A DNA stretch of 64,000 nt, from contig JBELIP010000007.1 of the NCBI GenBank assembly GCA_042090785.1, positions 29,219 through 93,218 of the forward strand, read 5' to 3'. The DNA comes from UBA7434 sp042090785. Its GTDB lineage: Bacteria > Pseudomonadota > Gammaproteobacteria > Pseudomonadales > UBA7434. Below are positions 1-8,517 of the stretch, piece after piece (within the stretch, counting starts at the first letter, position 1; the number at the start of each line of letters is the position of its first letter). The translations under genes and the position numbers were made by a program. The notes under the pieces were generated by a model. That model saw only the letters and a program-made list of their open reading frames with translations. It was not told the DNA's origin and searched no databases.

Positions 1-242
1 AAACGCTGGTTATCTGATTGAATAGACGTCTCAAGCTGATTCAGATACTCAGTCAGTGTTAATGGACTTGCACTTAAGGTCTTCAGCGTCTGTTCAACGT
101 CGGTAATGGATTCAGCCGCAGCATCGATGGCATCGCTGTGCCGGCAATAGCCCAGCACTGCCACAGCACGTACCAGCCTTTTAAGCTGACGTAAAAGCTG
201 GCTGCGATGCCATTGATCCGACTGTGTAACTAATTTATCCAT
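1..242 (-). CDS. Unknown protein, C-terminus cut by window edge
   Basis: An open frame begins at the ATG at 242 and runs off the left edge, giving at least 80 residues. The visible part starts MDKLVTQSDQWHRS and is mostly helical, with Leu/Arg/Gln-rich stretches and no membrane segment or signal peptide. It lies downstream of fliA in the same orientation, where pseudomonads usually have cheY or cheZ, but the sequence resembles neither. A flagellar or chemotaxis link rests on position alone. I do not recognise the family. Confidence 0.6.
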   Translation of the reverse strand, partial: MDKLVTQSDQWHRSQLLRQLKRLVRAVAVLGYCRHSDAIDAAAESITDVEQTLKTLSASPLTLTEYLNQLETSIQSDNQR

Positions 243-387
243 ACCCAAACCTGATTCTCAAACTTCTAATATCCCGACCAAACCGGTTGCTTAAAAAGCG
301 CTCAAAACGGCATAAATTCAACATTCAGCCATCAAAAATTTAATCGTTATAGGGTTTAGTCTAGAAGAAGCTAGACATCTAGCCAGT

Positions 388-409
388 CAAGAAAGGCAAT
401 AAATTGCCT
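388..409 (-). terminator. Putative terminator after fliA
   Basis: Read on the minus strand, AGGCAAT and ATTGCCT form a 7-bp stem with a two-base loop, followed by TTCTT. It lies just downstream of the fliA stop, so it could end the flagellar transcript. The stem is AT-rich and the T run is short and interrupted, so termination may be weak. Confidence 0.4.
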
Positions 410-431
410 ATGAATGTGGATTTATTAGCGG

Positions 432-1193
432 TTAATCAAGTAGTTTGCTGCGTAACTTGAGCGTAGCTTGACTATGGAGCTGACTGACACGTGATTCGCT
501 CACGCCCAGTACAAGCCCAATTTCTTTAAGATTGAGCTCTTCTTGATAATATAAGCTGAGCAATAATTGATCGCGCTCGGGTAGCGATTTTATGGCATCT
601 GCAACCTGTAAACGCTGATCATCGCTTGCAATTAACTGCTCAGGGCCATCGGCAGTATCGGCATATAATGCTGAACGAGTAAGACCTTCGTCGGTGCCGC
701 CGTCAGCATTAGCAACGCCTATCACCTCATCAAAACTACACAACCTAGCACTCATAGAATTTCTCGCCATGTCACGATACTCTTCTAGAGAAATATCCAT
801 GACTTGCGCAACTTCGGTATCAGTAGCTACTCGACCAAGTTCGCGTTCAAGCTTTAAACTCTCTTCAGCAAGCCGGCGTGCATTACGATGTAAAGAACGT
901 GGCGACCAATCGCCCCTACGCATTTCATCGAGCATAGCACCACGAATGCGAATGCCTGCAAAGGTTTCGAAGCTGGCACCTTTACTCACGTCATAATTAC
1001 CTGCCGCTTCAAGCAAACCCTCCAAGCCCGATTGAATTAAATCGTCAACTTGAACACTATCAGGTAAACGCGCCAGCAAATGATAAGCTATACGCTTAAC
1101 CAATGGGGCATGTTGCTCAACCAACAGTAAACTCTCAGCCTGACGACTGCTTTCACTATCATTATTGCTATAGGGTTGACTTATATTTGACAT
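432..1193 (-). CDS. fliA: Flagellar sigma factor FliA (sigma-28)
   Basis: This is the alternative sigma factor that directs RNA polymerase to late flagellar and chemotaxis promoters. It is 253 residues, the normal family size. Region 2 (LVKRIAYHLLARLP, DDLIQSGLEGLLEA) is followed by the FliA-typical GAMLDEMRRGDW segment, then region 3. Region 4 ends with an ESRVSQLHSQ recognition helix. The ATG at 1193 is preferred; a TTG two codons upstream is the alternative. It is the last gene of the fliE-to-fliA series and follows fleN, as in Pseudomonas. In that family it is held inactive by FlgM, which is not in this window. Confidence 0.97.
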   Translation of the reverse strand: MSNISQPYSNNDSESSRQAESLLLVEQHAPLVKRIAYHLLARLPDSVQVDDLIQSGLEGLLEAAGNYDVSKGASFETFAGIRIRGAMLDEMRRGDWSPRSLHRNARRLAEESLKLERELGRVATDTEVAQVMDISLEEYRDMARNSMSARLCSFDEVIGVANADGGTDEGLTRSALYADTADGPEQLIASDDQRLQVADAIKSLPERDQLLLSLYYQEELNLKEIGLVLGVSESRVSQLHSQATLKLRSKLLD

Positions 1194-1389
1194 AAACAAA
1201 GTTGCTGTGACTAGTTGCAGGACAGCTTACATCGCAAGTGACAGCATAAAATGGAGAGACCGACAGAAGATGGTACAAATAATGTTAAATTTTTATTGTT
1301 CATTTTTAATTACCCTTACTTTACCTTATCACCATGATTACATCCGTTGCCACACACCCTTTACTGCATATTCATTACGAGATCGCCGG

Positions 1390-2244
1390 CTAAGATCCTT
1401 TATTGCCTTCCACTAGTTGCTCAACAAAAAACTCTAAATGTCCACTTGGTGCCGATGTTACAGGCCACTTTAACAATTGATCAGCTAAGCCATTAAAGGC
1501 TTTTGACGCATCAGATTTAGGATAAACATCCATTACTGCTTTTTGTTTTCGCACCGCTTTACGCACAGAATCATCGTAAGGTACTTCGCCTTCATAACGG
1601 AGCATGACATCTAAAAATCGATCCGTTGTCGTTAATAATCTTTGGTAAAGGGCCATGCCCTCTTTTTCTGTTCGCGTTTGGTTAGCAATAATTCGAAAAG
1701 CATTAACCCCATAATCACGGTTTAATAACTTCATTAATGCATAGGCATCAGTAATTGAAGAAGGTTCATCACAAACCACCACTAACACTTCTTGTGCTGC
1801 TCTAATAAAATTAACCACAGAGTCAGAAATTCCCGCCGCGGTATCAACAACTAACACATCAATATCATCTGACATTTCACTAAAGGCATGAATCAAGCCT
1901 GCATGCTGCTGATGAGTTAATTGCGCCATGGACTGCGTACCCGAACTGGCCGGAATAATACGAATTCCATGCGGTCCTTCAACAATCACATCGGCGAGCT
2001 CACAATCACCGGCATACACATCTTCAAGATTTCGCTCAGGCTTTAAACCTAACAAAACATCAATGTTAGCTAAACCTAAATCAGCATCAAGTAATAGCAC
2101 TCGCTGCTCTCGTTGCGACAAAGCAATACTTAAATTAATTGAAATATTCGTTTTACCCACACCGCCCTTACCACCGGTAACAGCAACAACGCGAACAAAG
2201 TGCTTATTAGAAGCTAAGCCAGCCGTAGTATTCTTATTTAACAA
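1390..2244 (-). CDS. fleN: Flagellar number regulator FleN (FlhG), MinD-like ATPase
   Basis: FleN is a ParA/MinD-type ATPase that limits polar flagellar number. In Pseudomonas it does so by antagonising the activator FleQ and acting with FlhF. The 284-residue protein has the deviant Walker A motif KGGVGKTN near residue 25, the switch DADLGLANIDVLLG, and VVDTAAGIS as Walker B region. A basic/amphipathic C-terminus fits membrane targeting. The only usable start is a TTG at 2244, because a stop lies two codons upstream and no Met occurs before the P-loop; GGGA lies upstream at suitable spacing. It is between flhF and fliA, the canonical order. Confidence 0.95.
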   Translation of the reverse strand: MLNKNTTAGLASNKHFVRVVAVTGGKGGVGKTNISINLSIALSQREQRVLLLDADLGLANIDVLLGLKPERNLEDVYAGDCELADVIVEGPHGIRIIPASSGTQSMAQLTHQQHAGLIHAFSEMSDDIDVLVVDTAAGISDSVVNFIRAAQEVLVVVCDEPSSITDAYALMKLLNRDYGVNAFRIIANQTRTEKEGMALYQRLLTTTDRFLDVMLRYEGEVPYDDSVRKAVRKQKAVMDVYPKSDASKAFNGLADQLLKWPVTSAPSGHLEFFVEQLVEGNKGS

Positions 2245-2357
2245 CGTTTATCCCAATTCAATATTAATAGTTAAGCAGCAATCATATACGATTTTATATC
2301 TGTGGTGGTTTTATATAAGTAACGATTCGACTCCTAACTAGTCTATCGCTATCGAGT

Positions 2358-3779
2358 TTATCCAGTTGCCAACACAGATGCATCCTCTGCCAGCGAGTTA
2401 ATTGCTGAAACTGCTACATAGCTCTCATCCACAGAACTGATGTCGTCACTCATCTCATTAACCCTAAAGAGCTTGCTCATTAATTTTACGCGTTGAGGTC
2501 GTTGAATATACTTAGGTAGCAAACCACCTTCACTTAGATAATGGATTTTAGCCTGCTCGGTTAACAACACGGAAACTAACTCACCAATCGATTCGACTTG
2601 ATCCATATGCGTTAACACACAACCAACACTGTTAGCCTGTTGATACGTCTTTATGGCGCGTGACAACCAACGACAATCACCCGTTGCCGGCAGTACCGTT
2701 AGGCTCTTAACCTGACTTAATGCAGAAAGCGCAGCTAACTGCTGAGCAGCAGCCGGATTCTCGGCCGATAAACTCGGCGTGTCAATTAACACTAAACGGC
2801 GCTTAGCACATTGCGCAATTCGCTCAGCTAAGCTATTTTCTTTATCGACATAAAAAACAGGGATACCTGTCATTGAGGAAAAGCGACTCATACGCCCTGC
2901 ACTCGACTCGCTACTCGCATCATGAGAAATAATGGCAATATTTTTAGCCGAATGCTCGAGCAACCAGCGAGTTGCCAACTTAGAAATAGCCGATGACTTA
3001 CCAGCACCACTCGGACCAACAAATGCAATCACACCACCGGCGGCAACAATATCATCATCGGCGAGTGGAATAATCGCCTCTATACGAATAAGGCAAAGCT
3101 GCCACGCCTGATCTACTGAGGCTTGATTATCCGCTTCGCCATAAACATTGTTATGAATATCTAAGTCATTCGTTAATGCGCGTGCAAATTCCAGCGGCAA
3201 ACCCATTTTTAATATGCGGTTAATTAAAATATATTGCACGGGATTAGGCATTATAGGCTGCGCAGCAATTGCTGCTGGCGACGGGATTGGCGCTGATATT
3301 TTTTCTTCTAACATTTGCTTTACCTGCTGCAATTCTTGCTGCAAGCGCTTAAACGCCGATGCATCGCTAAACGGTGATTTTAATTCACCGATACTTTGTG
3401 CCAAGCGTGAAGCGGCAGAATGAACAGGTGGCCGCTCTTCTTCTGACTGAGACTTATCATTAGTACTTTGTCGTGGAGAAGCCGCCGCGCTAGCCGTTGA
3501 CGTATTCGAGCGACGCTCCTTAGCTCGACGATCACCGGTTCTACGATCACTGTGCAGAGCAGAAAAGTTACCAGTTGATGGTTTACCGCCTGCAGGTAAA
3601 GCAATAATCTCAACGCCATTAGGTAGCTTTCTTGATGACAACAAAACAGCATCCGGGCCAAGTTCGTCGCTGAGTTTACGCAGCGCACGACTCATATCGG
3701 CAGCAATAAAGCGCTGCTCCTTTGTGCTGTTATTATTGTCTTTACTGCTCTCTTGAGCCTTTGCACTATATGATTGCAT
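2358..3779 (-). CDS. flhF: Flagellar placement GTPase FlhF, with divergent G motifs
   Basis: FlhF is an SRP-family GTPase that fixes the polar site of flagellar assembly. The 473-residue protein has the FlhF N-terminal signature (RFIAADMSRALRKLSDELG, from residue 23), a long basic/Ser-rich linker, a coiled-coil-like stretch (about 140-162), and a C-terminal NG domain. G1 reads GPSGAGKS (255-262) and G4 THMD (390-393). The usual DTYRIGA-type G2 is not visible, and G3 is DTPS (333-336) rather than DTAG. The ATG at 3779 has AAGAGG upstream. It sits between flhA and fleN. Identity is firm from context and both ends; GTP hydrolysis is uncertain. Confidence 0.93.
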   Translation of the reverse strand: MQSYSAKAQESSKDNNNSTKEQRFIAADMSRALRKLSDELGPDAVLLSSRKLPNGVEIIALPAGGKPSTGNFSALHSDRRTGDRRAKERRSNTSTASAAASPRQSTNDKSQSEEERPPVHSAASRLAQSIGELKSPFSDASAFKRLQQELQQVKQMLEEKISAPIPSPAAIAAQPIMPNPVQYILINRILKMGLPLEFARALTNDLDIHNNVYGEADNQASVDQAWQLCLIRIEAIIPLADDDIVAAGGVIAFVGPSGAGKSSAISKLATRWLLEHSAKNIAIISHDASSESSAGRMSRFSSMTGIPVFYVDKENSLAERIAQCAKRRLVLIDTPSLSAENPAAAQQLAALSALSQVKSLTVLPATGDCRWLSRAIKTYQQANSVGCVLTHMDQVESIGELVSVLLTEQAKIHYLSEGGLLPKYIQRPQRVKLMSKLFRVNEMSDDISSVDESYVAVSAINSLAEDASVLATG

Positions 3780-3810
3780 CCAATTATCCTCTTAATAGTT
3801 TAGCTAACAG

Positions 3811-3846
3811 CTATGTTTTAACTAACGACTATGTTTTAACTAACAA
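3811..3846. repeat. 18-bp tandem repeat in flhA-flhF spacer
   Basis: Two adjacent copies of CTATGTTTTAACTAACGA (the second ends AA) lie at 3811-3828 and 3829-3846, with a decayed partial copy to their left. They fill the short spacer between flhA and flhF. No protein is encoded. Confidence 0.85.
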
Positions 3847-3898
3847 CTTCATGTAAACCACTGCGCTATTACTGCCGGCTTAATACACCAGCAGGTAT

Positions 3899-5992
3899 TT
3901 AGCCAACGGTTGCTTCAATGGTGACTTGTTTATCATCAGGAATTTCGTTGTACGACAGCACATGCAGGGCATGACTACTAAAGCGAACAAATTTAGCCAG
4001 TATTGGCCGAAGCGGCCCAGGCACTAACAATACGGCCGGGCTACCTTTTAACGCTTGTGCTTGAGCGGTTTCACTTATCGAACGTTGTAACTGTTCAGCA
4101 AGACCCGGCTCTAAAGTGACTTCGGCCCCACCATTAGCCGACGGCTTCATCAACATTTGCTCCATAGCAGGCGCCAAAGTAAATACCGACAAATTACTTT
4201 CGCTGCCATAAATTTCTTGCACAATAGACCGTGACAAAGCAGTTCTAACGGATTCTATTAGTTGGGCAGGTTCTTGATTAACCGCAGCGTTAGCCACAAT
4301 GGCTTCGGCAATGGTTCTAAAATCACGTACAGGTAATTGTTCGGCCAATAAACCTTTAAGCACTTTTAACAGCACACTCATGGTTACGGTATCGGGCACC
4401 AAGGTGTCGACCAACTTAGGCGAATAACGCGCTAGGCGATCAATCATTTGCTGCACTTCTTCATGACCCAATAATTCATGCACATGTTTCTGCAACAGGG
4501 TATTCATATGAGTGGCAACCACTGTGCTTGCATCAACGACCGTATAACCCAAGGACTGCGCATGGTCTTTAATCGCATTATCTATCCACACGGCATCCAA
4601 ACCAAAAGCTGGGTCTTTAACCGGCATGCCTTCAATGTTGCCAAACACTTGGCCAGGATTAATGGCCATATGTCTATCAGGATGCACTTCAGATTCAGCC
4701 AAAGTAACGCCCATTAACGAGATACGATAACCGTTAGGCGGCAGTTCTAAGTTGTCACGAATATGAACAGCTGGCACCAAAAAGCCAATCTCTTGCGATA
4801 GTTTTTTACGAATACCTTTAATGCGACCTAACAACTCTCCACTTTGGTTTTTATCAACCATAGGAATTAGCCGATACCCTACTTCTAAACCAATAATGTC
4901 GACAGGCGATACATCGTCCCAACCTAATTCACCACTTGGCGATTGTGATTGCTGCGCTTCAATTAACGCTTGAGCGCGTGATTGGTCTTCGCTAACTTGC
5001 TCATCAAGCAGTACTTTGCGCTGAATAAAAAAAGCACCTGCCGCACAAATAACACCCAGCGAGATGAATGAGAAATGCGGCATTCCGGGAATCATACCCA
5101 TAACCACTAAAATACCTGCCGCTACGGTTAATGCTTTTGGCGAAGTAAACATTTGGTCAACCACTTGCTCACGCACATCGCTTTCGCTATTAACACGCGT
5201 CACCATAATGGCCGCAGCCGTAGACAGTAAAAGCGAAGGAATTTGTGCCACTAAGCCGTCACCAATGGTGAGTAAGGTATACACCTCCATGGCACGCGAA
5301 AAATCCAAATCATGCTGCAACATTCCCACACCAATACCACCCAGTATGTTAATCATTAAGATTAAAATACCCGCTATGGCATCGCCGCGTACAAATTTAC
5401 TGGCACCATCCATTGCACCATAGAAATCAGCTTCACTGCCTACTTCCTGACGACGTAGCTTAGCTTCGTCTTGAGTCAAAATTCCGGCATTTAAATCGGC
5501 ATCAATTGCCATTTGCTTACCCGGCATAGCATCCAACGTAAATCGCGCACTTACCTCAGAAATACGCCCTGCACCTTTAGTCACAACCACAAAGTTAATA
5601 ATCATGAGAATAAGGAAAACCACTAAGCCGACCGCATAGTTACCGCCAATAACAACCTCACCAAAAGACTGAATTACTTTACCCGCTGCATCACCACCAG
5701 AATGGCCGTCCAGCAGCACAACTCGCGTAGAGGCAACGTTTAGCGCTAATCGCAGTAAGGTGGCAACCAACAAAATAGTGGGGAAAACGGCAAAATCTAA
5801 CGGTCGCAATGCGTATACAGAAACCAATAGAACAACAATAGACAGCGCAATATTGAACGAAAATAAGGTATCGAGCAGAAATGGCGGAACCGGCAATGTC
5901 ATCATGCCAAGCAAGGTCAACAATAATAGCGGTACGCCAATATTGCCTTGTGCGGCGGTGCTGAATCTTAAAAATGCTTGCTCTGATGCCAC
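3899..5992 (-). CDS. flhA: Flagellar export gate protein FlhA
   Basis: FlhA forms the nonameric ring of the flagellar type III export gate and couples proton flow to substrate export. The 697-residue protein has about eight N-terminal membrane segments (residues 20-330). The conserved cytoplasmic loop (VVTKGAGRISEVSARFTLDAMPGKQMAIDADLNAG) lies between segments four and five. A large cytoplasmic domain to the C-terminus docks chaperone-substrate complexes. The start is a GTG at 5992. It lies between flhB and flhF, preceded by about 190 bases that contain a possible sigma-54 site. Confidence 0.98.
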   Translation of the reverse strand: MASEQAFLRFSTAAQGNIGVPLLLLTLLGMMTLPVPPFLLDTLFSFNIALSIVVLLVSVYALRPLDFAVFPTILLVATLLRLALNVASTRVVLLDGHSGGDAAGKVIQSFGEVVIGGNYAVGLVVFLILMIINFVVVTKGAGRISEVSARFTLDAMPGKQMAIDADLNAGILTQDEAKLRRQEVGSEADFYGAMDGASKFVRGDAIAGILILMINILGGIGVGMLQHDLDFSRAMEVYTLLTIGDGLVAQIPSLLLSTAAAIMVTRVNSESDVREQVVDQMFTSPKALTVAAGILVVMGMIPGMPHFSFISLGVICAAGAFFIQRKVLLDEQVSEDQSRAQALIEAQQSQSPSGELGWDDVSPVDIIGLEVGYRLIPMVDKNQSGELLGRIKGIRKKLSQEIGFLVPAVHIRDNLELPPNGYRISLMGVTLAESEVHPDRHMAINPGQVFGNIEGMPVKDPAFGLDAVWIDNAIKDHAQSLGYTVVDASTVVATHMNTLLQKHVHELLGHEEVQQMIDRLARYSPKLVDTLVPDTVTMSVLLKVLKGLLAEQLPVRDFRTIAEAIVANAAVNQEPAQLIESVRTALSRSIVQEIYGSESNLSVFTLAPAMEQMLMKPSANGGAEVTLEPGLAEQLQRSISETAQAQALKGSPAVLLVPGPLRPILAKFVRFSSHALHVLSYNEIPDDKQVTIEATVG

Positions 5993-6089
5993 CGGTTAAT
6001 TACTCGCGTTAGTAAGTCTATACCGCAAACATCAAGTAAGCATTTTTCTGACACTATTTTGACGCTGCGGGCGCTTTAGACATATAAAT

Positions 6090-6105
6090 AGCAAGAACCA
6101 AACCA
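6090..6105 (-). promoter_or_regulatory. Possible sigma-54 promoter of flhA
   Basis: The minus strand reads TGGTTTGGTTCTTGCT, with the invariant GG and GC dinucleotides ten bases apart as RpoN requires. The -12 half (TTGCT) is perfect; the -24 half lacks the C-A of TGGCAC. It is about 100 bases upstream of the flhA start. In Pseudomonas flhA is driven by FleQ and RpoN, which supports the reading. Confidence 0.45.
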
Positions 6106-6181
6106 GTTTTTTAATTCGCATCAATAAAGCCAAACTTTCTCTAATATTGGTCAGATAAGGTAATCTTATGCAGGCAGAATG

Positions 6182-7363
6182 CTATTCAGCCAGATTGCCC
6201 TCTGCATCGAATTGAAGCTCGACAGGGATATCTAACTGACTATCAAGCGAGCTAGCCCTAATGGGCCCAGCTGGTTTAGGTCCAGCACGCGAAGCCGACG
6301 GACGAGCGCGTAATTGATAGATATAAGCCAAGACCTGAGCCACAGCGAGATACAACTTAGCGGGTATTTGCTCATTTATCTCGGTAGTGAAGTACACCGC
6401 CCTCGTTAATGGCGGTGAGCGTAGAATGGGAATATCGTGAGCATTGGCAATTTCACGAACCTTAATAGCAATTTCATCAGCCCCTTTAGCTAGAACCACC
6501 GGCGCACCAGCCCCCTCACTGTCGTACTTAAGCGCCACAGAGAAATGTTCGGGGTTAGTGATAACCACATCCGCATCAGGAATAGCCGCCATCATTCGAG
6601 ACTGTGCCAACTCACGCTGTATCTGACGAATACGACTTTTAACCTCAGGCTTACCTTCAGAGTCTTTATGCTCATCTTTAACCTGCTGCTTGGTCATTTT
6701 TAGCTTTTGCGCGTTATCGTATATTTGAAACGGCACATCAATCGCAGCAATAATCACCGTCGCAGCACTCATACCAATAGCCGACCATATCACTATCCAT
6801 GTTGAGTGGCTGACCGCCGGGATAAGCGGCTCCTGACTAATAGACAGCAAGTCAGTTTCCATTTGAAATAAAATAAGCACCGCTACACCGGCAACCAATA
6901 TAAATTTAGCCAACGCTTTAAATAATTCGACCAATGCTTTCATAGAAAACATTCGCTTAAGCCCTTCAAGCGGGTTGAGCCGACTCAATTTTGGCTGAAT
7001 GGGTTTAGCAGAAACAAGCCAACCACCCACACCAATAGCGCCAATCACACCGGCAAGCATAATTAAAAAAAGAATAAGGCCAACAAGATAAAAAACACTA
7101 CTTAAAGAGTCACCCAATTTGGCCGACATCATATTTGGGTCCATTGCGGCATGACGGTCAAAACTAAAATTAGCTTGCATTACCGCTTGCAATCTATCGG
7201 CTAAATCGGCACCAAAAATTAAAATAGACAGCGCACCGGTCATTAACAATAACGTTGTACCCAATTCTCGCGAACGCGCCACCTGCCCATCTTCTCTGGC
7301 TTTTTCCTGCCGTTTGAGGGTGGCGTCTTCGGTCTTTTCTTGTCCGTTCTCTTCTTCTGCCAT
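6182..7363 (-). CDS. flhB: Flagellar export gate and substrate-switch protein FlhB
   Basis: FlhB is the export gate component that switches secretion from hook to filament proteins. The protein is 393 residues from the ATG at 7363; a TTG three codons upstream is the alternative. It has the usual N-terminus (KTEDATLKRQEKAREDGQVARS), four membrane segments, then the cytoplasmic domain. The self-cleavage site that is NPTH in most FlhB proteins reads NPEH here (270-273), keeping the Asn-Pro scissile pair. The C-terminus has an extra Pro/Ala/Ser-rich tail beyond the conserved YIYQLR. It lies between fliR and flhA. Confidence 0.97.
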   Translation of the reverse strand: MAEEENGQEKTEDATLKRQEKAREDGQVARSRELGTTLLLMTGALSILIFGADLADRLQAVMQANFSFDRHAAMDPNMMSAKLGDSLSSVFYLVGLILFLIMLAGVIGAIGVGGWLVSAKPIQPKLSRLNPLEGLKRMFSMKALVELFKALAKFILVAGVAVLILFQMETDLLSISQEPLIPAVSHSTWIVIWSAIGMSAATVIIAAIDVPFQIYDNAQKLKMTKQQVKDEHKDSEGKPEVKSRIRQIQRELAQSRMMAAIPDADVVITNPEHFSVALKYDSEGAGAPVVLAKGADEIAIKVREIANAHDIPILRSPPLTRAVYFTTEINEQIPAKLYLAVAQVLAYIYQLRARPSASRAGPKPAGPIRASSLDSQLDIPVELQFDAEGNLAE

Positions 7364-7402
7364 ACGAATCAATCAATGTTTTTTTGACGTTTTATTATTT
7401 AA

Positions 7403-7429
7403 GAGCAAGAAGGAAGCCAATTCTTGCTC
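7403..7429 (-). promoter_or_regulatory. Hairpin overlapping a sigma-54-like site before flhB
   Basis: GAGCAAGAA (7403-7411) and TTCTTGCTC (7421-7429) form a perfect 9-bp inverted repeat with a 9-base spacer between fliR and flhB. Within it the minus strand reads TGGCTTCCTTCTTGCT (7404-7419), a fair sigma-54 promoter with correct GG-N10-GC spacing. The element could be an attenuating hairpin, an internal promoter, or both; no T run follows that would make a classical terminator. Confidence 0.45.
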
Positions 7430-7448
7430 TGTAATTATTAGAGGGGAT

Positions 7449-8225
7449 TTAATTCATCCGCAGTAGTTGATTCAATAAAATAAACACCTCTTTACTCAGC
7501 GCTTGGTACTGTGGCAAAAAGCCCGCTAACGCCACCCACAAAATAAAAATACCAAACAGCAAAGTGAACGGAAAACCTAAGGAAAATATATTTAATTGCG
7601 GCGCTGCACGCGTCATAACACCAAAAGCAAAGTTAACAATTAAAATAGCCGTTACTGCAGGCAGGGCTAACAATAACGCCGAGGCAAACATCCACCCACC
7701 CGCTGCTGCCAAGGTATAAATAGCACTTTGGTGAACAATACCTCCGCCAATCGGCAATAGAGTAAAGCCCTCTATCATGACTTCAAAAACCACAAGATGC
7801 CCATTAAACGAAAGGAACAACAATGTAACCAGCAACACATAAAATTGACTGACTACGGCCACAGATACACCGTTAGTTGGATCGACCATAGAGGCAAAAC
7901 CCAAGCCCATTTGCATAGCCACCATTTGCCCTGCTAATACAAATATATGGAAGAACAGCTGCACTAAAAAACCCAGCACAGCGCCAATCATTAATTGCTC
8001 AATAACAAGAAAAAACATCGCCAAAGATAAAGGGTCGATAGAAGGCACTGCTGGCAACAAAGGAAAAATTAATACCGCAGCCGATAACGCCAATAATAAA
8101 CGCACCCGCACTGCAACCAATTGATTACCGAATACCGGCACCACCATTAAAAAAGCGGCAATACGAAAAAACGGCAAAATAAATTGCACCAGCCAGCTTA
8201 TTAGGTCTGCAGGATCAAAAACCAT
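7449..8225 (-). CDS. fliR: Flagellar export gate protein FliR
   Basis: FliR forms the export-gate channel with FliP and FliQ at the centre of the MS ring. The 258-residue, strongly hydrophobic protein has about six membrane segments and the conserved VRLLLALSAAVL and GLGFASMVDP segments. The ATG at 8225 is 22 bases after fliQ. It is part of the fliL-to-fliR transcription unit, and the hairpin at 7403 separates it from flhB. Confidence 0.96.
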   Translation of the reverse strand: MVFDPADLISWLVQFILPFFRIAAFLMVVPVFGNQLVAVRVRLLLALSAAVLIFPLLPAVPSIDPLSLAMFFLVIEQLMIGAVLGFLVQLFFHIFVLAGQMVAMQMGLGFASMVDPTNGVSVAVVSQFYVLLVTLLFLSFNGHLVVFEVMIEGFTLLPIGGGIVHQSAIYTLAAAGGWMFASALLLALPAVTAILIVNFAFGVMTRAAPQLNIFSLGFPFTLLFGIFILWVALAGFLPQYQALSKEVFILLNQLLRMN

Positions 8226-8247
8226 GACGATGGCTCAACATAAACAC

Positions 8248-8517
8248 TTAACGTGTCAGGTAGGAAATAGTTTCAAAAATAAACGCTGAAATATCCATAA
8301 GCTCTTGCAGTATCCAAGGGCCTAAAATAATTATGGTAACCAGCGTTGCTAGTAGCCTGGGCAAAAAACTTAAGGTCTGCTCATTAATCTGCGTGGCAGC
8401 TTGAAAAACACTCACAACCAAACCCACTAGCAAACTTGGAAGAATGATAGCAGCAACCAAAACCACCACTAAAAACAGTGCCTGCCCAAAAATTTCAATA
8501 ATTGACTCAGGCGTCAT
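8248..8517 (-). CDS. fliQ: Flagellar export gate protein FliQ
   Basis: FliQ is a small helical-hairpin subunit of the export gate and packs around FliP/FliR. At 89 residues it has the normal length, with two membrane segments (about 15-40 and 52-75) and the family start MTPESIIEIFGQAL. Its ATG overlaps the fliP stop in an ATGA junction, implying translational coupling. Confidence 0.96.
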   Translation of the reverse strand: MTPESIIEIFGQALFLVVVLVAAIILPSLLVGLVVSVFQAATQINEQTLSFLPRLLATLVTIIILGPWILQELMDISAFIFETISYLTR

